From NCBI GenBank assembly GCA_966211675.1, contig CBIHPK010000001.1:1-64000 (forward strand): DNA of 64,000 nt, read 5' to 3'. Origin of the DNA: SCUS01 sp966211675. Its GTDB lineage: Bacteria; Myxococcota_A; Polyangia; Polyangiales; Ga0077539. Shown here piece after piece: positions 27,344-36,032 of this stretch. The notes under the pieces were generated by a model. That model worked only from the letters and a program-made list of their open reading frames with translations, did not search any database and was not told the origin of the DNA. The position numbers were made by a program, and so were the translations under genes. Position 1 is the stretch's first letter. The number at the start of each line of letters is the position of its first letter.

Positions 27344-27928
27344 TCAGTTGACAGGGCTCGTGACAAGCGGCCGCTCCGGCGCGAGCGAAGCAGGCGTCAA
27401 TTGCGTGGGATCTTCTTCCGGGATGTTCGGGTCGACCCGGACCGTGATCACCGTGCGGGTCGGGTCGAAGGTGCCCGTCTCCTCGCCGATGCACTGCCGC
27501 GCCTCGGTCTCGAGGACCTCGGAGCGCGAGCGGAAGATGTTCATCAGCTGGAACTCGTGGTTCCGCTGGCCGTCGTTGTTGAGGCTCACGGAGTTCTGGA
27601 GAAGCTCCTGATGCTCGCGAGCCGAGCGCAGCGTGACGTCGACCTGGGTCAGCTTGTCGTTGAGACAGTTGACCTTGATGAGGTCACGATCGGTGCGCGC
27701 CCGGTCGAGCAGGTCGCTCACCCGTCGCCGCGTCGCCGTGATGGAGTCCAGGGTCGCGGTCGCTTCGCGCAACTGATCGGCCCCCGAGAGGTTCGCCGTC
27801 CGCCGGCTGCCGACCTCAGCATCGGGACGCGTCGTCGGCGTCACCGTCTGCGCGTCGGCGCCCCCTACGGACAGTCCCAGTGCGACCAGCGCACCGAACG
27901 CAACCCGCCGTACCGCCAGAATCATCAC
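27344..27928 (-). CDS. Secreted/periplasmic helical protein
   Basis: 194 residues with a Sec signal (ALVALGLSVGGADA, cleavage before QTV). The rest is mostly helical coiled coil (ATATLDSITATRRRVSDLLD; REHQELLQNS) with two Cys (VNCLND, RQCIGEE) that could form a disulfide. I cannot name a family. A ribosome site (GGAAGGAAG) and a TTGACA/TAGAGT promoter lie just upstream. It heads a run with the outer-membrane barrel gene and may be a periplasmic partner of it; that is inference from adjacency. Confidence 0.7.
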   Translation of the reverse strand: MMILAVRRVAFGALVALGLSVGGADAQTVTPTTRPDAEVGSRRTANLSGADQLREATATLDSITATRRRVSDLLDRARTDRDLIKVNCLNDKLTQVDVTLRSAREHQELLQNSVSLNNDGQRNHEFQLMNIFRSRSEVLETEARQCIGEETGTFDPTRTVITVRVDPNIPEEDPTQLTPASLAPERPLVTSPVN

Positions 27929-27966
27929 GCGTCTTCCTTCCTACAGCCCTTCGAATCAGGGCCGAT

Positions 27967-27994
27967 ACTCTACCGACCAACCCATGGATGTCAA
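27967..27994 (-). promoter_or_regulatory. Sigma-70-type promoter of the periplasmic/barrel operon
   Basis: On the minus strand a perfect TTGACA -35 (27994-27989), 16 bp, and TAGAGT (27972-27967). It lies about 40-65 bp upstream of the ATG at 27928, leaving a leader of about 30 bases that includes GGAAGGAAG. It is one of the best vegetative promoter matches in the window. Confidence 0.6.
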
Positions 27995-28111
27995 CGCTCG
28001 CGGCATTCCGCGGCGGAGCGTCGAGCATCGCCAGCTGAGGGGTTGGGTGTCTGCGCGGCCTCGCTGCATTCATCGACCGACCGCAGCCTCGAACGAGAGT
28101 CGCACCACAGG

Positions 28112-29155
28112 TCATCTGCGGCCAAACATGAAGCCCGCAACCCCTCCACCGATCATCCCCAGCTCCGTCACGGCCATGCGGGCGGCCGGTGGGGAGGAGG
28201 ACTCGAAGAGCAACAGCCCCAGGCCGAAGCCCAGCAGCCCCCCGCCCAGCGCGCCGAGGTCGAGCCAGCGGGTCTGCGAGGGCGTCGGGCCCAGCGCGCC
28301 CGAGGTGATCATCGCCGCGGTGGCGCCCAGCACCGTGCCCGAGAGGGCGAAGATCCCGATGTGCCGGTCGGACTGCGTGGCGATGCCCGTGACCAGTCCG
28401 AGGGCCGTGCCCCACATCGATCCGGACACCACGAAGGCCCCCGCTCCGGGCTCCGGGTGCAGAGTGAGCCCCAGGGCCACCCCCAGACCCAGGCCCAGGG
28501 TCGCGCCGCCCAGCATCACCGAGGAGGCCATCGGCACCTCGCGCCCGGGTCGACCCGAGGCAAGCTCCGTCGCGAGGCCGGCGCCGATGAGCGTGCCCGC
28601 CACGAGGCCGGCGTTCACCGTCGCCCCGAGGCCCGCCCTCACCGGGCGACGGTCGATGGCCCACGCGGTCACCGCCCCCGCCGAGGCGCCCAGCGCGGGC
28701 AGCCACGGCGCCGTCAACGGTTCGTCCAGGGTCGCGAGCGCGTCGATCCAGAGGCCCACCGCGGCGCCGTACGCGATGGCGCTGCCGTAGAGGGTGGCCG
28801 CCTCCAGACCGCTACGGCGGGGGCTCAGGGTCGGTGGGCCGAGCCTCGTGGCGGGAGATCCGGCCTCGAGGGAGCGGGCCACCCGGAGGAGCACGGCCAG
28901 GGTGGAGTAGCCGTTGGGGCTCTCTCCGCGCCGGCGGAGCTCTCCCTCCGCGATGGCGCGGGCGCTGCTCGGCTGCCCGCTGCCGAGGAGCGCGGTGACC
29001 TGGTCGAGCAGCGCTCGCTCCCACGCCGCGTCTCCAGGGGGGGTCGGCAGCCCGTCGACGCCGGGCGCCGGGGTCTGTGCCGGACAGGGGCGCGCTCCGA
29101 CCGTGAGCGCCGCCGCCACCATCGCTCCGGCCGCGCGCCGTCCGACCAGCGACAT
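28112..29155 (-). CDS. Glycine-rich multipass membrane protein
   Basis: 347 residues. After a signal-like N-terminus (AAGAMVAAALTVGARPCPA) a soluble helical region of about 100 residues is followed by at least six hydrophobic Gly/Ala-rich helices (for example TVNAGLVAGTLIGAGLATEL, MLGGATLGLGLGVALGLTL). Repeated small-residue patterns (GxxxG) suggest tightly packed helices, as in glycine-zipper proteins. I recognise no family. The ATG overlaps the stop of the upstream gene by one base (TGATG), so it is translationally coupled with the helical protein encoded there. Confidence 0.68.
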   Translation of the reverse strand: MSLVGRRAAGAMVAAALTVGARPCPAQTPAPGVDGLPTPPGDAAWERALLDQVTALLGSGQPSSARAIAEGELRRRGESPNGYSTLAVLLRVARSLEAGSPATRLGPPTLSPRRSGLEAATLYGSAIAYGAAVGLWIDALATLDEPLTAPWLPALGASAGAVTAWAIDRRPVRAGLGATVNAGLVAGTLIGAGLATELASGRPGREVPMASSVMLGGATLGLGLGVALGLTLHPEPGAGAFVVSGSMWGTALGLVTGIATQSDRHIGIFALSGTVLGATAAMITSGALGPTPSQTRWLDLGALGGGLLGFGLGLLLFESSSPPAARMAVTELGMIGGGVAGFMFGRR

Positions 29156-29631
29156 CAGTGTTCGCGTCGTCGAAGCGCGGCGTCCCACCGCATGGCCACG
29201 CGGGCGACCGCGGCCTCGGACTCCTCGCCCAGCAGCTCGAGGGTCGTCTCCGCCCACCAGAGCGCGGTGCGATCGACCGCCACCGTGCGGCCGTCCGCGG
29301 AGGCCACGTCCCTCGCCACCCGGGCGAGCGAGTCGACCGCGTGGACCAGCGCCACCAGCGCCGGCGAGGCGCCCGAGGACTCGTCCCGCATCGAGCGGGC
29401 GCGGCCGTCGAGCTGATGGACCACCCCGTCGAGCTCCTCGGTGCTCGCGGCGCCGTCGCTCCAGCGGGCCAGAGCCTCGAGCGCCATCTCGGGGGTGTCG
29501 TCTTCGAGCAGGCGAGCGCCCTCGACGGCCTCGAGCGCCGCGCGCACGCCCTCGCACAACGCCGACACCTCACGCCGCGCCTCCGCGTCGCGAAGGAGGC
29601 CCGAACGGCTGCTCTCAAGGTTCTCGTTCAT
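29155..29631 (-). CDS. Hypothetical helical soluble protein
   Basis: 158 residues, predominantly amphipathic helices rich in Ala, Glu and Arg (ALCEGVRAALEAVEGARLL; LVALVHAVDSLARVARDVA) and with no signal peptide or membrane segment. I recognise no family. I chose the ATG at 29631 because GGAG precedes it at the right distance; an upstream Met at 29718 would add 29 residues without such a site. It is the first gene of a two-gene unit with the glycine-rich membrane protein (TGATG junction), so it may be its cytoplasmic partner. Confidence 0.62.
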   Translation of the reverse strand: MNENLESSRSGLLRDAEARREVSALCEGVRAALEAVEGARLLEDDTPEMALEALARWSDGAASTEELDGVVHQLDGRARSMRDESSGASPALVALVHAVDSLARVARDVASADGRTVAVDRTALWWAETTLELLGEESEAAVARVAMRWDAALRRREH

Positions 29632-29845
29632 CGACTCTCCACCGTCAGCGTGTGCGACCCCATCGAGAATTCGCAAGGGACTTCGATGCTCGGGTCCAGG
29701 CTGCTTCAGGGTCCTCACGCGGTCACCTTCGGGCTCGTGGCGATAACTTCCACCCCATAAGGGGAGTACACCGATTGCGGGCTCGCGCGACCACCGCCGC
29801 GACGTGCGTCATCCTCCGATCGCGTCGTCGCCGGAGGCGATCGAC

Positions 29846-30532
29846 TCAGCGGGTGCGCGACGGGACCGTGCCGGGCACGGCCACCACCGGGGCCACGGCG
29901 GTCCACGGCTCGGCGAGCCAGACCCAGCGGCCGCCAGCAAAGGCGATGGGCTCGAAGACCACCGACTCCCCCCCCGCGCCCCGCACCGAGGCCCGGAAGT
30001 ACCGCACCGTCGGGCGGAGGGCGGTGCGCACCGTCGCGATGCGCGGGTCGAAGCCGTGGGCCGCGCCGTCGGCGAGCTCCTCCCCGGTCGCGCCGAGCAC
30101 CGTCACCGTCGCGCCGGGCCCGAGCGCCCGGAGCCGCCCGAGCTTCTCCTCGAGGCGCTCGCGGGCGGGCGGGACCACCGCGGCGTGCAGCTGCCGATGA
30201 CCCTCGAAGGTGAACGCCAGGGCGAAGCGCTCGTCGTCGAGGCGCAGCTGCTCCTCCAGGCGCTCGACCTGCTCGTGGTCACCCGCCGCGGCGGCGCGGG
30301 CCAGCTCGGTGAACATCGCCTGCAGACCCGCGGCCGTGTCGGGGTAGGGCGAGACCGCGCGCAGCGGGTTGATCAGCTCGGCGGCCTCGTCCTCGACCGG
30401 GGCGGTGATGGCCCGCGAGGCGGCCGGGGCGACGGCGAGCGCCGCGGGCTGGGCCGCCGGGCGGGCGCGGTGGCGGGTGCAGGCGAGTGCCGAGAGCGCC
30501 ACCAGGGCGAGGAGGACAGGTCGTTGCTTCAC
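29846..30532 (-). CDS. Hypothetical lipoprotein
   Basis: 228 residues with a clear lipoprotein signal (lipobox LSALAC, Cys18) and an Ala/Pro-rich linker. A helical region (LQAMFTELARAAAAGDHEQVERLEEQLRLD) is followed by a mixed alpha/beta part (ATVTVLGATGEELADG, YFRASVRGAGG, GGRWVWLAEPW). The ending resembles a small secreted alpha/beta domain; I cannot assign a family. It is separated by 214 bp from the next minus-strand gene downstream and is divergent from the aminopeptidase gene 97 bp away. Confidence 0.68.
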   Translation of the reverse strand: MKQRPVLLALVALSALACTRHRARPAAQPAALAVAPAASRAITAPVEDEAAELINPLRAVSPYPDTAAGLQAMFTELARAAAAGDHEQVERLEEQLRLDDERFALAFTFEGHRQLHAAVVPPARERLEEKLGRLRALGPGATVTVLGATGEELADGAAHGFDPRIATVRTALRPTVRYFRASVRGAGGESVVFEPIAFAGGRWVWLAEPWTAVAPVVAVPGTVPSRTR

Positions 30533-30591
30533 GGGCCGCGCACACTACGGGCACTCCAGCGGCGACGCAAAGCCCACTTCGCGGCGCGACG

Positions 30592-30620
30592 TTGACAAGT
30601 CAGCCCGGGCTTTGGTTTGT
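30592..30620 (+). promoter_or_regulatory. Possible promoter of the M18 aminopeptidase gene
   Basis: A perfect TTGACA at 30592-30597 is followed after 17 bp by GTTTGT (30615-30620), a poor -10. It sits 10-38 bp before the ATG at 30630, in the gap shared with the divergent lipoprotein gene. Confidence 0.35.
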
Positions 30621-30629
30621 GCTCCCTCC

Positions 30630-31901
30630 ATGCACGCCGCCCGTGACCTCTGCGCCTTCGTCGACGCCTCGCCGTCGCCCTGGCACGCCGCCTTCACCCT
30701 CGCCGATCGGCTCGTCGCCAAGGGCTTTCGCCGCCTCGAGCTCGACGCGCCCGCGTGGGACCTCTCGCCCGGGAGCTGGTACGTCCACCGCAACGGCACC
30801 GTCATCGCGTGGCGCCTGCGCGAGGGCGCGCTGCGCCGCTTCGCCGTGGTCGGGGCCCACACCGACTCGCCCAACCTCCGGCTCAAGCCGCGCGCCGCGT
30901 ACACCAGCGAGGGCTGCCTCCAGCTCGGCGTCGAGGTCTACGGCGGGGCCCTCTGGAACTCCTGGCTCGACCGCGACCTGGGCCTCGCCGGGGTCGTCTT
31001 TACCGAGGACGGTAAGGCCCACCCGCTGCGCGTGCACCGCCCCATCGCGCGGGTGTCGCAGCTCGCGATCCACCTCGACCGGTCGGTGAACACCGACGGT
31101 CTCAAGCTCAATCCCCAGCTACACCTCGCGCCCACCTGGGGCCTGGCCCGGCCCGGGGTCGACGCCGCCGAGGCGCTCTTCGCCCTGCTCGCCGACGCGG
31201 CCGGGGTCGACCCCAAGGCCGTGCGCTCGCACGACGTCTCGCTCTACGACCTCACCCCCTCGACCCTCGGCGGCATGGACGAGTCACTGATCTTCGCCCC
31301 GAGGCTCGACAACCTCGCCTGCTCGCACGCGGGCCTCGCGGCCATGGAGGCCGCGGAGGTCGGCCGCGACGACACCTGCGCGGTGCTCGCGTGCTTCGAC
31401 CACGAGGAGGTCGGCTCGTCGAGCCTCGACGGCGCCGACGGGACCCTGCTCTCGGTGGTGCTCGAGCGCATCGCCGCCGAGCGCGGCCTCACCCGGAGCG
31501 CCTGGCACGCCTCCATCGCGTCCAGCCTGATGTTGTCGGCGGACATGGCCCACGCGGCGCACCCCAACTACGGCGACAAGCACGAGCCGAGGCACAAGCC
31601 CGTGCTGGGCGGGGGGCCGGTGCTCAAGACGAATTACAACCTCCGGTATGGGTCGAGCGCCAGCACCGCGGCCGCCCTCCGGGGTCTGGCCGCCAGCGTC
31701 GGCGTCACCCTCCAGGACTTCGTCACCCGCACCGACATCGGCTGCGGCTCGACCATCGGACCCATCTGCGCCTCGCGCCTCGGCATGCCGGTGGTCGACC
31801 TCGGCGACCCCATGCTCTCCATGCACTCGGCCCGGGAGTGCGCGGCGGCGGAGGATCATCCACGTTTGATCGCGCTATTGAATGCGCACCTGACGGTGTA
31901 G
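30630..31901 (+). CDS. apeB: M18-family metallo-aminopeptidase
   Basis: 423 residues, the usual length for M18 (aspartyl aminopeptidase-like). It removes N-terminal residues with two zinc ions. Seen: VVGAHTDSPNLRLKP (first metal His/Asp), DHEEVGS (the catalytic Glu pair), a metal-bridging Asp region (SADMAHAAHPNYGDKHEP), and TDIGCGSTIGPICASRLGMPVVDLGDPMLSMHSARE at the C-terminus, which is highly characteristic. The ATG at 30630 begins the family homology. It is cytoplasmic and likely housekeeping in peptide turnover. The next gene, a Ser/Thr kinase, begins 23 bp after its stop. Confidence 0.93.
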   Translation: MHAARDLCAFVDASPSPWHAAFTLADRLVAKGFRRLELDAPAWDLSPGSWYVHRNGTVIAWRLREGALRRFAVVGAHTDSPNLRLKPRAAYTSEGCLQLGVEVYGGALWNSWLDRDLGLAGVVFTEDGKAHPLRVHRPIARVSQLAIHLDRSVNTDGLKLNPQLHLAPTWGLARPGVDAAEALFALLADAAGVDPKAVRSHDVSLYDLTPSTLGGMDESLIFAPRLDNLACSHAGLAAMEAAEVGRDDTCAVLACFDHEEVGSSSLDGADGTLLSVVLERIAAERGLTRSAWHASIASSLMLSADMAHAAHPNYGDKHEPRHKPVLGGGPVLKTNYNLRYGSSASTAAALRGLAASVGVTLQDFVTRTDIGCGSTIGPICASRLGMPVVDLGDPMLSMHSARECAAAEDHPRLIALLNAHLTV

Positions 31902-31924
31902 TCTCCGCGGACAGTGGAGCATGG

Positions 31925-32833
<909 letters not shown>

Positions 32834-32854
32834 GAGGGCGCCCCGAGGAGGGCG

Positions 32855-33679
32855 TCACTCGGTGCTGAGCTCGTAGCGGTTGGCGCCCACCTCGATGGTG
32901 TCGCCGACGCGGAGGCGCGTGGCCTTCACCGTGGCGCCGTTGACCTTCACGCCGGGCCAGAACATGGCGCTCTGGAGGTTCCAGGTGTGGCCGTCCCAGC
33001 GAAGGGTGAAGCCGTCGCCGATGAGCAGGAAGCCCCGCAGCGGGAGCTCGGAGCTGTTCTTGGAGACGTGCGTGGGCTCGCTCTCCGAGAGCACCCGCCG
33101 ACCGCCGCGGCGGTCGGTGCACACGAGCACCGCGCGCTTGGCGTCGCGCACCACCCGCGCCGAGGAGCGCACCTCGACCTCGGTCATCACGCGGGTGCCG
33201 GCGGTCTCGTTGAGCATCGAGGCGTCGACGTCGGCGGGAGGCTCCGCGGGCTCGACCGTCGCGGCGCCGCAGCGGGGGCAGGGGGAGTCGTGGCGAAACG
33301 CCGAGGCCATGCCCGTCCACCAGCAGCGCTGGCAGACGACCTGCTGGAGCTGCCGGTGATCCATGAGGTGCGACGCGTTCGCCGGGTTGAGCACGAACAC
33401 GATCATGCAGTCGTTGCCCACGACGACCTCGGCCATGTCGGAGACCGGCGCGGAGGTCGTCACCAGCAGCCCGTCGACCACGATGGGGTTCGACCCGGAC
33501 ACACAGGAGACGTGCCACTGGCGACGCTCGTCCTGCATGAAGGCCGCGTGCTCGCGGGACACGGTGTCGTTGGCGACCACGATGTCGTTCTCCGGGTCGC
33601 GGCCCACGCGCACGGGCGGCGTGTCGATGGAGACGCGACGCATCGGCTGGCCCAGGCGGTACACGAGGAAGGCTGGCAT
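32855..33679 (-). CDS. FHA-domain protein with zinc ribbon and second FHA-like domain
   Basis: 274 residues. The N-terminal FHA domain is recognisable from VRVGRDPENDIVVANDTVSREHAAF (Arg/Ser/His of the phosphothreonine pocket). A CQRC/CPRC zinc-ribbon segment sits at about residues 115-140. The C-terminal part again looks FHA-like (LIGDGFTLRWDGHTWNL, FWPGVKVNGATVKATRLRVGDTI), though its recognition residues are less clear. It should read phosphorylated Thr peptides or pair proteins, in the cytoplasm. Its 3' end is 22 bp from the 3' end of a kinase gene, which suggests a functional link but not cotranscription. Confidence 0.82.
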   Translation of the reverse strand: MPAFLVYRLGQPMRRVSIDTPPVRVGRDPENDIVVANDTVSREHAAFMQDERRQWHVSCVSGSNPIVVDGLLVTTSAPVSDMAEVVVGNDCMIVFVLNPANASHLMDHRQLQQVVCQRCWWTGMASAFRHDSPCPRCGAATVEPAEPPADVDASMLNETAGTRVMTEVEVRSSARVVRDAKRAVLVCTDRRGGRRVLSESEPTHVSKNSSELPLRGFLLIGDGFTLRWDGHTWNLQSAMFWPGVKVNGATVKATRLRVGDTIEVGANRYELSTE

Positions 33680-33772
33680 TTCGGGTCGATGGGTCTATCA
33701 ATCGAGCGCGGGCGTCAAGCGCGCCGGGCCGCGGCGTGGGCGCCGCTGGCCGTGCTACCGATGGAGCCACCG

Positions 33773-34765
33773 ATGGAGTACGCGCTGCTGGGGCACACGG
33801 GCGTGCGGGTCTCGCGACTCGCGCTGGGGACGATGACCTTCGGGGGGCAGGCCGACGCGGCGGCGTCGCGCGCGCTCTTCGACCGGGCCCGCGCGGCGGG
33901 CGTCAACCACTTCGACACCGCCGACGTCTACAACGACGGCACCAGCGAGGCGCTGCTCGGGGCGATGGTGCGCGACTGCCGCGACGAGGTCGTGCTCGCG
34001 AGCAAGGCCTACTTCCCCACGGGCTCCGACCGCAACGCGCGCGGCACCTCGCGCTATCACCTCGTGCGCGCCTGCGAGGCGAGCCTGCGCCGGCTCGGCA
34101 CCGACCGCATCGACCTCTACTACCTGCACCGCTTCGACGACGACGCCGCGCTCGAGGAGACGCTCCGCGGCGTCGAGCTGCTGGTGCAGTCGGGGAAGAT
34201 CCTCTATCCGGCGGTGAGCAACTTCGCGGCGTGGCAGGCCATGAAGGCGCTCGGCGTGCAGCGGCAGCGCGGATGGGCGCCGGTCGTCGCGATGCAGCCG
34301 ATGTACAACCTCGCCAAGCGGCAGGCGGAGGTCGAGCTGCTGCCGCTGGCCAGGAGCGAGGGGCTCGCGGTGTTTCCGTACAGCCCCCTGGGCGGGGGAC
34401 TGCTCAGCGGGAAGTACGGCGAGCGCGACCGCCCCTCGGACGGGCGCATCGCCGCGTGGGCGATGTACCAGGCGCGCTACGGGGCGGAGGATCACTTCGC
34501 GCTGGCCGAGCGCTTCCGAGCGCTCGCGGCGGAGGCCGGGTGGCACCCCGCGGCGCTCGCGGTCGCGTGGGTGATGAGCCACCCCGGGGTGACCGCTCCC
34601 ATCCTCGGCGCGACGAGGGTCGAGCAGCTGGAGCCCGCGCTCGCGGCGGCCGAGCGGGCGCTCTCGCCGGAGCTGCGCGAGCGGGTGTCGGCGCTGTGGC
34701 CCGAGCCGCCGCCGGCGACCGATCGCAACGAGGAGGGGAAGGTCCCGGGGCCGGGCGCGAGGTGA
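33773..34765 (+). CDS. Aldo/keto reductase
   Basis: 330 residues of the AKR superfamily, NAD(P)H-dependent reductases of carbonyls. Catalytic residues are visible: Asp and Tyr in FDTADVYNDG, Lys in ASKAYF and His in YYLHRF. The cofactor region includes VAMQPMYNLAKR and PYSPLGGGLLSGKY, then the phosphate-binding ILGATRVEQL. The start is the ATG at 33773, which GGAG precedes by 6 bp; an ATG at 33761 is possible. An esterase gene follows immediately (TGA then ATG), so the two form an operon. The native substrate is unknown. Confidence 0.9.
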   Translation: MEYALLGHTGVRVSRLALGTMTFGGQADAAASRALFDRARAAGVNHFDTADVYNDGTSEALLGAMVRDCRDEVVLASKAYFPTGSDRNARGTSRYHLVRACEASLRRLGTDRIDLYYLHRFDDDAALEETLRGVELLVQSGKILYPAVSNFAAWQAMKALGVQRQRGWAPVVAMQPMYNLAKRQAEVELLPLARSEGLAVFPYSPLGGGLLSGKYGERDRPSDGRIAAWAMYQARYGAEDHFALAERFRALAAEAGWHPAALAVAWVMSHPGVTAPILGATRVEQLEPALAAAERALSPELRERVSALWPEPPPATDRNEEGKVPGPGAR

Positions 34766-35746
34766 ATGGCGATGGGCGCGGCGCGGCTGGCGGGGCTGAT
34801 GACGGAGGCCTGGTGGGAGACGCTGCGGGCGAGGCTGCGTCAGGGGCCGCTGCGCCCGGGATGGTCCTTCGTGTTCGAGCTGGTGATCCGGTTCTTGCGG
34901 CGTGACCAGGTGGAGATGTCCACCTGGGCCCCGGCGAGGATGAGGGCCGACCTGGAGGGGCGTCGGTACCCGAGCGCGATGGCGAAGCGGTGCTCGCGCC
35001 GGGCGGCGAGCGTGGGGGGCGTCGGGGGCGAGTGGTTCGAGCCGCCGAGCGCGCCCGCCGACGCGGCGCTGGTCTACGTCCACGGGGGGTCCTTCCTCGC
35101 GGGCTCGACGCGCACGCACGCGGACGTCATCGCCCGCTACGCTCTGGCGACGGGGCTGCGCACCTTCGCTCCGAACTATCGCCTCGCGCCGGAGCACCCG
35201 TACCCCGCGGCGGCCGAGGACGTCCTCGCGGTGCATCGCGCGCTCGTGGCGTCGGGCCTCGCGCCCTCGCGCCTCGCGGTCGCGGGCGAGTCCGCGGGGG
35301 CCAATCTCGTGGTGAAGCTGCTGCTCGACCTGCGCGACGCGGACGAGCCGCCCCCCGCCGCCGCGGTCGCCGTCTCCGGGTGGTTCGATCTCACCGGCGC
35401 GCAGCCCTCGATGCGCTCGCACGAGGCCTTCGACTTCGGCACGAGGGAGATGCTCCTCACGCAGGCGAGGCACGCCGCCGGATCGCTCCCGCTCGACCAC
35501 CCCTCCCTCTCGCTGGTGAACGCCGACCTCCGGGCGATCGGTCCGCTGCTGGTGCAGGCCGGCACCGCCGAGATGCTCTTCGACGAGGGCCGGCTCCTCT
35601 ATGAGCGAGCGAAGGAGGCGGGGGCCGACGTGCGCTTCGACCCGCTGCCCGAGATGCCCCACGCCGCTCCGCTGCTGGCGGTCGTCTCCGAAGAGGGCGT
35701 CCGCGCCATCGAGCGGGGCGCGCGCTTCATCCGCGAAGGGATCTAG
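34766..35746 (+). CDS. HSL-family esterase/lipase (alpha/beta hydrolase)
   Basis: 326 residues. Motifs of the bacterial hormone-sensitive-lipase family are present: VYVHGGSFLAGS (oxyanion hole), VAGESAGANL (nucleophile Ser), an Asp in the AGTAEMLFDE region and His in EMPHAAPL. The N-terminal about 80 residues form the cap. It acts on short acyl esters in known relatives, in the cytoplasm. The ATG directly follows the stop of the aldo/keto reductase gene, so they are co-expressed. A second ATG at 34772 is a possible start. Confidence 0.88.
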   Translation: MAMGAARLAGLMTEAWWETLRARLRQGPLRPGWSFVFELVIRFLRRDQVEMSTWAPARMRADLEGRRYPSAMAKRCSRRAASVGGVGGEWFEPPSAPADAALVYVHGGSFLAGSTRTHADVIARYALATGLRTFAPNYRLAPEHPYPAAAEDVLAVHRALVASGLAPSRLAVAGESAGANLVVKLLLDLRDADEPPPAAAVAVSGWFDLTGAQPSMRSHEAFDFGTREMLLTQARHAAGSLPLDHPSLSLVNADLRAIGPLLVQAGTAEMLFDEGRLLYERAKEAGADVRFDPLPEMPHAAPLLAVVSEEGVRAIERGARFIREGI

Positions 35747-35956
35747 TAGCCCGTCACATCCCCTGCGACGAGGTACCAGGCGAACGGTCCCTTCGCGGGA
35801 GCGCATCGCGTGCGGTCGTTGGTGCGCCGCGCGCACGAGGCGTCACCGTGCGCCCCTCGGTGGTGGGCGGGAGGCCCTGTATTCTTCGTGAATTCTCGTC
35901 GGGGCACGCCTGCTGCACACGACGTCGATCTCTCCCAGCGGCATCGGGGATCTCAG

Positions 35957-35996
35957 GTACGAGCGCGAGGCGTCGGGGGGCGCTTCGTGCTCGTAC
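35957..35996. terminator. Hairpin in the gap after the helicase gene
   Basis: Perfect arms GTACGAGC (35957-35964) and GCTCGTAC (35989-35996), with further imperfect pairing inside (GAGGCG/CGCTTC). It lies between the end of the minus-strand helicase gene and the end of the convergent esterase gene. It probably terminates one or both; no clear T tract is seen. Confidence 0.5.
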
Positions 35997-36000
35997 CCGA

Positions 36001-36023
36001 GGGCCCCGTCGGGGAGGGGGCCC
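36001..36023 (-). terminator. GGGCCCC/GGGGCCC hairpin just past helicase stop
   Basis: 7-bp perfect arms (36001-36007 and 36017-36023), 10 bp downstream of the helicase stop codon on the minus strand. It is followed by the second hairpin at 35957-35996, so this looks like a tandem terminator. The rest of the gap 35747-35956 holds nothing I recognise. Confidence 0.5.
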
Positions 36024-36032
36024 GTCGTGGGG

